33,369 nucleotides of DNA from Bacteroidaceae bacterium (GTDB taxonomy: Bacteria > Bacteroidota > Bacteroidia > Bacteroidales > Bacteroidaceae): NCBI GenBank assembly GCA_024401305.1, contig JAKSLI010000037.1, positions 1 to 33,369 of the forward strand, read 5' to 3'. Shown here one piece after another: positions 25,050-31,180 of the stretch; position 1 is the stretch's first letter; each line of letters starts with the position of its first letter. Below the pieces are notes generated by a model. The model did not search any database. It saw nothing but the letters and a program-made list of their open reading frames with translations, and had not been told where the DNA came from. The position numbers were made by a program, and so were the translations under genes.

Positions 25050-26012
25050 TTAGAAGTTTAAGAGGTATGACACTTTGTCTCCCTGTACTCCAGGTATTGC
25101 TGCACTTTTCTTTTGGTCGACAAGCACTTGCAGATCAGCAAGAATATCAATACTATTCTCCAGATTATCACGATCATAATGACTTACTATTGTAAAGTCT
25201 CTTCCTTTTGTAGCATTATTGTTGCCATCAAAATAAGTGAATGAATCGCCACTTTTGAATCTTTTATAGTTTGTTATTATATACCTATCATGCTCTGCTC
25301 TTGAGATATCTACAAGCGTAACATTTGATTCTTCATTTGTTACTTCCTTTGTTACTTGTTTTATCTTTCCAATAACAGTTTTGAAAGTGGTTGCAGCCTT
25401 CCCAAAATTGTAAATAATTACAACGTTTGGAGCCTTCCCATCTGCATGTTTGCATAGATTGCGTATTATTGAATACACATTATCATCATGCGTAATCTCC
25501 GGCTGAGAAAAGATGTAGGGATCTACTATAATAATGTCCGTACATGGTGAAGCGTGTGTCTCAACCAATTGCCAATTCGTCATCTTTCTTGCATTGAATT
25601 CTTTTGTGGCCACATTCTCAACAAATAGACTCATTATAGCAGGTATTTCTTTCTTCTCTTCTGCAATCAAAAGGCAACCATGTTTTGATAACGTACTTAC
25701 ATTTTCATCTGTTAAGAAGAACAAAGCATGATAATCTTCTGCATCGATTTCATCATAAAAAGAATCTGACAGAGGTCTCTTGCCAATACTTTTGTTCCAA
25801 ACAGGTTCGTTCTTGACTCCAGAGTTCATTTGTGTAGTCCATTGCTTAATCGCCTGTAGAACTTGCTTACCTTCTTTGTTTAGAGAATCTTTATCAAATG
25901 CCAGGAAGATGTCACCATGCGTCTTCAACATATTGTTGCAAGTCTTGAAGTTCTCGTTCGAAGCTGATTTTATGTAGCTACGAAAGTTTGGTAAATCAAA
26001 ATAGACTCTCAT
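25050..26012 (-). CDS. uncharacterised 320-residue protein coupled to the ATPase gene
   Basis: I do not recognise this family. It is soluble, with no signal peptide or membrane segment. Two regions stand out: DIIIVDPYIF (D164-P165-Y166) at the end of a predicted beta-strand, and AEHDRYIITNYKRFKSGDSFTYF (H241-D242-R243 onward). The spacing and look of the second part recall the single H-D-R block of phospholipase-D-like domains such as MIT_C, so a PLD-like fold without classic HKD motifs is a possibility, not a claim. The start is 2 nt after the ATPase stop (CT between), which indicates translational coupling, and hsdM follows after 9 nt. It is probably the effector or partner of the ATPase. 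No TOPRIM, HNH or TIR motif was seen. Confidence 0.85.
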   Translation of the reverse strand: MRVYFDLPNFRSYIKSASNENFKTCNNMLKTHGDIFLAFDKDSLNKEGKQVLQAIKQWTTQMNSGVKNEPVWNKSIGKRPLSDSFYDEIDAEDYHALFFLTDENVSTLSKHGCLLIAEEKKEIPAIMSLFVENVATKEFNARKMTNWQLVETHASPCTDIIIVDPYIFSQPEITHDDNVYSIIRNLCKHADGKAPNVVIIYNFGKAATTFKTVIGKIKQVTKEVTNEESNVTLVDISRAEHDRYIITNYKRFKSGDSFTYFDGNNNATKGRDFTIVSHYDRDNLENSIDILADLQVLVDQKKSAAIPGVQGDKVSYLLNF

Positions 26013-26014
26013 AG

Positions 26015-27784
26015 TTAGAATATTTCAAATGCAAGATTAGAAGCTTCATCATAAAATCCTTCACCAAAATCATTGGAGAACTTTCCATCTGTGCGGAACT
26101 CCATCTCGTATGGATCGCCATTCTGCTGGAAATACATGATACAGAAAGGATTGTTTTTGTTCAAAATCTCCTCATTCTCATACTTTTCCTGTGCAACAAG
26201 AACCTGTATCTTGCGAACAAGATACTCGGAATGAGTCTCAACAATAAAGCGACAATGATATTTCTCACTTACTTCCTTCAGGAGGTCAGCCAACTTTGTC
26301 TGAAGATTCGGATGCAGGTTCTGCTCTGGCTCTTCAATCACAATGATTGGCTTGTAAGCCAATTCTTTTGATGTCTTATTTGTAAGGTTGAAGCGACTAA
26401 GAGTAGCTGCTATGCGGAAAAGCATGACCATAATCTGGATTGAGCCCATACCCTTATCTGCAAGATTCACATGGTCTTCATGCTCCTCTTCTTCACTGAG
26501 ATACTTCTCCTTGATATCCATAGTATATGCTTCACCTTGTATAGGAGTTATCTCGTAATCAACACCAACGCCAAGTTTCTTCATCCACTCTTGAACGAAC
26601 ATTGCCTCAAGGGAACCTTTCTTGATGTTCTCGCTATAGAAGTCATGGATAGCCTTTGCGATGTGGTCGTTCTTGTCTGTTGTAGAGTATATAACGTTCT
26701 GATTTGCAGAATGAGCAGATATATACTCTATGTTGATGCTGTTGAGCAGAGAACGAAGTTCGTCACGGAATGTCTCCAGCTGTGGAAGCTCCTGTTGCAT
26801 CATTTGGTGAGACTCAACATCAATGTACTCTTCATCGCCAGCATTGAACTTCATTGGTCTCAAAGTGTCAATAAACTGATTGATCATCTCGCAAATCAGA
26901 TAGTCGGAATTAGCGAGGGTATCATTGTCCAATACGAAACCAACTGTTGACTTTGCATATTTATGCTCATTAAGGTTCTCTGAAACAAGATTTGAAACAC
27001 TATCAACCATCAGATGACGCATGAATGCAGTTTCTTTTTTGGTAGAAGTAGATTCTGACATGTCAAATAATTCGGTATTATCCAAATCATAATAACTCAG
27101 CCAACTATCATCCTCTTCATCTTCGTCTTCTTCCGGTATATGAAGTTCTTGGAGAACAGGAATAATCTGTGCGATAATCTTGTCCAACTCCGCATAGAGG
27201 GTAGTTATTGTTGACAGATTGCCATCTTCCGAAGCTTTGTTGATTTTCTCAACAATCTCAAGGTGCTGGTAGGCTAATTCCCAAATCTTATCTTGCTTTT
27301 CCTTTGGGTCAAGCAATATTTGCGCAAGGATACTATTTTCATCTCCCCAATAAGCAAAACGAAGACCATACTTCATGTTAACAACATCAATCTTAGTGAT
27401 CGTTGCTGTAGGTTCGTTACCTTTTTCATCTCCTGTCATTGCAATCGTAAACTCATAATCGCCAATGACAAAAGCAAACTCAATTTTATTGCCTAAACTA
27501 TCAGGTTTTCCAAAAGCATACTCTGGCTTATGACAAAGAGCACGGGTGTATGTACCGATCTTCACGTCGTGATATTGGTTGGCATCAAAACGGAACTGTG
27601 GTCTCTTGATTGTGTCACCACCTCCCATTCGCATTGTGCGGATGTTGTCCACTGCGAGCAGGATTGCCTTCACGAGTGTTGATTTGCCGGAGTTGTTGCC
27701 TCCAACAAATATGTTTATGTCACCAAGACTGCGAGGTGTAACGTAATAGAAACGACGAAAATTGGTTACTGATATCTGATCCAT
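26015..27784 (-). CDS. ABC/AAA-type ATPase with DUF3696-like C-terminus
   Basis: A 589-residue SMC/ABC-like ATPase of the AAA_15/AAA_21 type. Walker A GGNNSGKST is at 28-36. The signature-like loop LADKGMGSIQ is at 441-450, Walker B IVIEEPEQNLHP at 481-492 (E484/E485), and the switch ETHSEYLVRK at 516-525. The last 30 residues (TDGKFSNDFGEGFYDE) fit the short DUF3696 tail seen on many such ATPases. A long insert between the halves (about 150-440) includes an acidic stretch at 218-236. There is no TOPRIM domain, so it is not an OLD/Gabija-type nuclease. Comparable ATPases drive partner effectors in defence systems such as Septu and PARIS. Its own -7 element lies 29 nt upstream, and its partner gene follows after 2 nt. 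Confidence 0.9.
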   Translation of the reverse strand: MDQISVTNFRRFYYVTPRSLGDINIFVGGNNSGKSTLVKAILLAVDNIRTMRMGGGDTIKRPQFRFDANQYHDVKIGTYTRALCHKPEYAFGKPDSLGNKIEFAFVIGDYEFTIAMTGDEKGNEPTATITKIDVVNMKYGLRFAYWGDENSILAQILLDPKEKQDKIWELAYQHLEIVEKINKASEDGNLSTITTLYAELDKIIAQIIPVLQELHIPEEDEDEEDDSWLSYYDLDNTELFDMSESTSTKKETAFMRHLMVDSVSNLVSENLNEHKYAKSTVGFVLDNDTLANSDYLICEMINQFIDTLRPMKFNAGDEEYIDVESHQMMQQELPQLETFRDELRSLLNSINIEYISAHSANQNVIYSTTDKNDHIAKAIHDFYSENIKKGSLEAMFVQEWMKKLGVGVDYEITPIQGEAYTMDIKEKYLSEEEEHEDHVNLADKGMGSIQIMVMLFRIAATLSRFNLTNKTSKELAYKPIIVIEEPEQNLHPNLQTKLADLLKEVSEKYHCRFIVETHSEYLVRKIQVLVAQEKYENEEILNKNNPFCIMYFQQNGDPYEMEFRTDGKFSNDFGEGFYDEASNLAFEIF

Positions 27785-27812
27785 AATGGGAGTGTTTTCT
27801 TGTTTTCGGCTG

Positions 27813-27820
27813 CAAAATTA
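27813..27820 (-). promoter_or_regulatory. -7 element of a promoter for the ATPase-hsdMSR operon
   Basis: On the minus strand this reads TAATTTTG, 29 nt before the ATPase start and in the gap after the WYL gene. No clear -33 TTTG is found at the expected distance, so it may need an activator or be a weak promoter. The WYL regulator is a natural candidate to act here. Confidence 0.5.
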
Positions 27821-27846
27821 GGGACTTACTATGCAGGTTTGCTTCA

Positions 27847-28866
27847 TTATTTGTAGATTTCTGACATTTTCTTTACTCTGTCGGCTATTTTGCTCCTTAA
27901 TTCCATAGGCTTAAGTACCTCTATGTCATTGCTGTATGAGAGAAGCGTAGCGTCAAGTTCGTTGTTCAAACATACTTTGAGACGAATGACAACATGCGTG
28001 GAAGTTTCCATTTCCTTTATCTCCGTCTGCGTCCAGTGCAAAGGTTTTGACTTGATGTATGGATAACGCAACTTGTCAACCTTCAACAAAACGGACTCTA
28101 TAGTATCATTTATGGATACTCCTATGCCATTGTCGAAATATTCATCAAAGTCAATATCCGTCTCAATGAACTTTTTATGTAACGGAGCGACGGTCTCTAT
28201 TCTGTCCAATGGGTAGTTGCCAATGTAAGGCTTTCCCTCTACCTGAGCAATGAGAAACCATCGGTTGTTGTACTGCTTCAGATGGTATGGATGGAGGTTG
28301 TATGTCTCTGTTTCACGAACTACGACCTCGCCGTCCTTCATATAAGGGAAGGGGGTATATGAAACTTTCAGCGGCTGCTTATTGGCTATGGCTTTCAGTA
28401 AGGTCTCAAAGTGCTCAATGCCGTACAAGTCGGGATTGTTTTGAAAGGATATGAGCAAACGATTGTCACCCATAAACTCATTGCTTACAATCTGCTGCAA
28501 ACAGAATCTTACCCAATCATACTGCGGTGTCCCGTCAAAACGCTCCAGAACCTTTATGGCACTATCTATCCTTAGTTTCTCATCATCAGAAAACTCAAAA
28601 AGATTAATGCCTGGGTATGTTTCCGAATACCTATAAACGGTTTTATGCCCATCCTTAATCTTATCAAATCGTGCACAATATGGCGACAGTTCCATCTCAT
28701 TCAAGTCGTTCTGCAGAGTGCGCTTTGAGATAGTCTTATAGCCTTTTTTCTCCAATCCCCTATTGCACACGTCAACCAGATCATCAATAGTATAATTACG
28801 ATGACGGTTCCTCATACATTGATCTAGGAGCATGAATCGGTATGTTTTATGATTATCTACAGGCAT
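27847..28866 (-). CDS. WYL-domain transcriptional regulator
   Basis: A 339-residue regulator. An N-terminal winged helix-turn-helix (about 1-65, with YKTISKRTLQNDLNEME as the recognition part) is followed by a helical linker and a WYL domain (about 140-225). The name-giving motif is WFL at 203-205 in NNRWFLIAQVEGKPYIGNYPLDRIETV. A C-terminal domain (about 240-339) completes the typical architecture. Proteins of this type (BrxR, CapW and others) control phage-defence operons, often as repressors that also bind their own promoter and are released by a nucleic-acid ligand. The gene is first in the leftward block and 62 nt upstream of the ATPase gene, so it most probably regulates the defence genes. 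Confidence 0.9.
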   Translation of the reverse strand: MPVDNHKTYRFMLLDQCMRNRHRNYTIDDLVDVCNRGLEKKGYKTISKRTLQNDLNEMELSPYCARFDKIKDGHKTVYRYSETYPGINLFEFSDDEKLRIDSAIKVLERFDGTPQYDWVRFCLQQIVSNEFMGDNRLLISFQNNPDLYGIEHFETLLKAIANKQPLKVSYTPFPYMKDGEVVVRETETYNLHPYHLKQYNNRWFLIAQVEGKPYIGNYPLDRIETVAPLHKKFIETDIDFDEYFDNGIGVSINDTIESVLLKVDKLRYPYIKSKPLHWTQTEIKEMETSTHVVIRLKVCLNNELDATLLSYSNDIEVLKPMELRSKIADRVKKMSEIYK

Positions 28867-28890
28867 CGATTGACGGTTAGACTATTGGAC

Positions 28891-28905
28891 ATTCTTGGAA
28901 AGAAT
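28891..28905. promoter_or_regulatory. candidate operator (inverted repeat) before the WYL gene
   Basis: ATTCTT-GGA-AAGAAT is a perfect 6-bp inverted repeat with a 3-nt centre. It lies between the WYL gene's -7 element (28922-28929) and its start (28866), where a self-repressing regulator would bind. Only one copy was found, so this is a suggestion. Confidence 0.35.
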
Positions 28906-28921
28906 TCACGTATTTCGTTTG

Positions 28922-28929
28922 CAAAGTTA
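28922..28929 (-). promoter_or_regulatory. -7 element of the WYL gene promoter
   Basis: TAACTTTG on the minus strand, 55 nt before the WYL start. The usual -33 TTTG is missing at 19-21 nt; a TTTG lies only 12 nt away, so the -33 region is degenerate. The rest of the gap to 29128 is AT-rich. Confidence 0.5.
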
Positions 28930-29054
28930 GTAATATATTTTCAAAAAACACCTACTTATTCGATAATAATAAAAAAACAAGAAAAAAGAGCATTAAAAAT
29001 AAGATTGTGTCATCAATTTTCATGCAGATTATGAATTCTAATGATCCCCACATC

Positions 29055-29082
29055 TCATCACATCTTTTGGCTTATGTGATGA
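29055..29082. terminator. hairpin after the 156-residue gene
   Basis: A perfect 9-bp inverted repeat (29055-29063 with 29074-29082, TCATCACAT/ATGTGATGA) with a 10-nt loop lies 46 nt past the stop of the leftward gene. It has no strong T-tract on the minus strand, so it may be a weak terminator or a protein-binding site. Confidence 0.4.
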
Positions 29083-29128
29083 TACTCATCATTTGCAAGG
29101 CATGTCTATCCTTTGACTCCGCAATTTG

Positions 29129-29599
29129 TTAAAATGCTCCGTTGTGATAAGCTCGTGTCTGCACGTAACTTGGTTCGTAGTAGGCGCTGGAGTTGTAATT
29201 GTCAATCGTATCACAGATAGGAGAGGCATAGACGTTTTGTATTGTGCGGACGAGGTCCTGCCCTTGCTTTGACACGGAGTCAATCAGTCGCGCATACACT
29301 TTGCCCATCTGCAGATCCGTAGGAACTTTGTCTGTGAATTCTGAGTCAATGGCAGTTACATCCGTATTTCCCTCTGCAAGGTGGTATTCCTCTTTCCAGT
29401 TGCTCACCACCTGTTCTGGGTTAAGACAATGGTTGGTCTCTGCGATGGAAAGCTGTCGGGCAAGTCCATCGCTGCCTATCTGCTTAACCACATAACGGTT
29501 ACGCTGCTTGATGCTACGTGCTACACGCTCTATCATGTAGCAAACGAAATAGAGGTCGTTGAAGGTTATCTCTTCATCTGGGAAATAGATGTTTCTCAT
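29129..29599 (-). CDS. small conserved-looking protein of unknown function
   Basis: A 156-residue protein without signal peptide or membrane helices, and with no motif of known enzymes. The N-terminal half is helical (DLYFVCYMIERVARSIKQRNRYVVKQIG), and the C-terminus ends in the distinctive ICDTIDNYNSSAYYEPSYV stretch. From memory it resembles small Bacteroidales proteins that lie next to DUF3791/DUF3990 genes, but those partners are not in this window and I cannot confirm the match. It follows the symporter by 67 nt on the same strand. A weak -7-like box (GAATTTTG on the minus strand, 29652-29659) lies upstream. The ATG at 29599 is the only good start. Confidence 0.7.
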   Translation of the reverse strand: MRNIYFPDEEITFNDLYFVCYMIERVARSIKQRNRYVVKQIGSDGLARQLSIAETNHCLNPEQVVSNWKEEYHLAEGNTDVTAIDSEFTDKVPTDLQMGKVYARLIDSVSKQGQDLVRTIQNVYASPICDTIDNYNSSAYYEPSYVQTRAYHNGAF

Positions 29600-29666
29600 T
29601 GCTCGTTTTTTCTTAAGGGAAAATATGTTGTGACAGGTGACAGATTTTCTGCAAAATTCAGATTCT

Positions 29667-30866
29667 TTAGCAATCCTTGTTGGTCATCGCGCAGACGCAA
29701 GAGTCGGACCAGACGTTTTCGGCGGTTTCTATCATGTCGATGATAGTGTAGATAGGAAGGATGATGCCCATGATGCCGATTGGGGCGCCAGTGCCAGCTG
29801 CAAGGGAGAGGGTAAGGAAATAGCAGCCCATTGGTACTCCGGCGTTGCCTACAGCGGAGAATACGGAGAGGAATACCCAAAGAAGAATGGTCTGCCAGGT
29901 CAGTTCGATGCCGCCGTTCTGCATCAGCCACAAGGATGTTACGAGGATGAAGGCGGCGCAACCGTTCATGTTTATTGTTGTGCAGATAGGTAATACGAAG
30001 CGGGAGACGCGAGGCGAAACGCCCATGCGCTGCTCTGCCGACTGCATGGTGACTGGCAATGTTGCCGCAGACGACTTTGTGAAAAGTGCCATAAGCACGG
30101 CTGGCATCATCTGCGAGAGCGTCTTCAGCGGATTGATGCCACGAGAAAGGAGGAAGAGTGGCAGGACAATGAAGAACTGCACTACATTACCGCCAATGAT
30201 TACCGCCACATATCTGCCAATGGAATCCAACGCCATGCCGCCGCTGACCTGCGCCGTGAGTTGTGCGGAGAAGGCAACGATGCCGAGAGGGAGTGTCCAG
30301 ATAAGTCCGCGAATGAGCGTGAACAGCAACTCTTGCAAGCCCTGAATGCCCTTTACGACAATAGCCTTCGGCTCCGAGTCGGGCATCTTCGTCAGCGCGA
30401 AACCAATGGCGAAGGCGAGAAGCAAGATGCTCAGAACATTGCCTTCAAGGAAAGGACGGACGATGTTGTCCGGCACAACACTGAGGAAATGCTCGCTATA
30501 AGACAGCGTACCGAGATTCTCCGGCACATCCGTAGCCCCTTTGCTGATAAGTTCCTCCGGCAGATTGCCCGGAGCTATCAAGAGATAGAGCACAACGCCA
30601 ACGATGGCTGCCGCGAATGTTGTGGAGAGAGTATAGAAGAGAGTTCTGCGAAATATCTTTCCCGTTTCCTTCTGCGCACCGAAAGAAGCCAGCGTCGTTA
30701 TCACGGCAAGTGCTATCGTAGGCACGGCAAGCAGACGGAAAAGTCGGGTATAGATGGCAGCAACGAAGTCGGCAGTAGCGTTTATCCATTGCAATCCAAG
30801 CATACCAAGGGCAGCACCAACAATGAGTGCGCCGATCCAAAGAAAGAGTTGACGTTTATTGTTCAT
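29667..30866 (-). CDS. SLC1-type dicarboxylate/amino-acid:cation symporter
   Basis: A 399-residue inner-membrane protein of the DAACS (GltP/DctA/SstT) family with about eight membrane segments and two re-entrant loops. The first hairpin tip, SSAATLPVT, is at 265-273, and the substrate/cation motif TINMNGCA at 297-304. The usual NMDGT is here NMNGC, so the Asp and Thr that help bind sodium or substrate in GltPh-type proteins are replaced. A substrate is therefore not assigned; glutamate, C4-dicarboxylates, serine/threonine and cystine are all found in the family. Its start ATG at 30866 is only 4 nt from the nearest -7 box, but a second promoter copy further upstream can serve. The protein looks intact. 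Confidence 0.9.
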   Translation of the reverse strand: MNNKRQLFLWIGALIVGAALGMLGLQWINATADFVAAIYTRLFRLLAVPTIALAVITTLASFGAQKETGKIFRRTLFYTLSTTFAAAIVGVVLYLLIAPGNLPEELISKGATDVPENLGTLSYSEHFLSVVPDNIVRPFLEGNVLSILLLAFAIGFALTKMPDSEPKAIVVKGIQGLQELLFTLIRGLIWTLPLGIVAFSAQLTAQVSGGMALDSIGRYVAVIIGGNVVQFFIVLPLFLLSRGINPLKTLSQMMPAVLMALFTKSSAATLPVTMQSAEQRMGVSPRVSRFVLPICTTINMNGCAAFILVTSLWLMQNGGIELTWQTILLWVFLSVFSAVGNAGVPMGCYFLTLSLAAGTGAPIGIMGIILPIYTIIDMIETAENVWSDSCVCAMTNKDC

Positions 30867-30870
30867 GCTG

Positions 30871-30901
30871 CAAAATTACGAATAAGCGAGTGAAATACAA
30901 A
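30871..30901 (-). promoter_or_regulatory. promoter in repeat copy 1 (symporter)
   Basis: On the minus strand TTTG (30898-30901) is followed after 19 nt by TAATTTTG (30871-30878), a near-perfect consensus. The start codon begins 4 nt after the -7 box, so this promoter would give a leaderless or start-less message. Confidence 0.6.
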
Positions 30902-30959
30902 AGGAAAGTCCGAAAACTTTCATTTTTATTTCCGAGCGAAAGTAATTTAGAACGCAGTT

Positions 30960-30990
30960 CAAAATTACGAATAAGCGAGCGAAATACAAA
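30960..30990 (-). promoter_or_regulatory. promoter in repeat copy 2 (symporter)
   Basis: TTTG (30987-30990) and TAATTTTG (30960-30967) on the minus strand, again 19 nt apart. It would give a leader of about 85 nt before the symporter start and is the more believable working promoter. The partial third copy has another TAATTTTG at 31049-31056 with ATTG in the -33 place. Confidence 0.75.
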
Positions 30991-31127
30991 AGGAAAGTCC
31001 GAAAACTTTTATTTTTATTTCCGAGCGAAAGTAATTTAGAACGCAGTTCAAAATTACGAATAAGCGAAATATTACCAATATTTGCACAGGAAAGTAAGTT
31101 TTTCTTCTTTTTTAATGCAGAAATCGT

Positions 31128-31135
31128 TAACTTTG
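31128..31135 (+). promoter_or_regulatory. -7 element of the promoter for the outer-membrane protein gene
   Basis: TAACTTTG on the plus strand, 45 nt before the ATG at 31181. The -33 region is only a T-rich run around 31101-31113. Confidence 0.55.
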
Positions 31136-31180
31136 CAGCCAAAATAATTATTGCATGCAGTGGTATTAACACCCTCTAAT

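Larger units (their letters stand above)
30871..31067. repeat. 89-bp tandem duplication (two copies plus a 19-bp partial)
   Basis: Copy 1 is 30871-30959 and copy 2 is 30960-31048; they differ at only a couple of positions. The first 19 bases of the unit occur a third time at 31049-31067, where the sequence then diverges. Each full copy carries a complete leftward promoter. Short reading frames through it are products of the repeat and not genes. Confidence 0.95.

Noticed and set aside
26015-27784. Gabija GajA or another OLD-family nuclease
   Set aside because: The ATPase motifs are present but no TOPRIM domain is seen after them, and the partner is not a UvrD-like helicase.
30876-31172. Small frames on both strands through the 89-bp repeat
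   Set aside because: They arise from the duplicated promoter sequence, repeat the same peptide and have no family resemblance.
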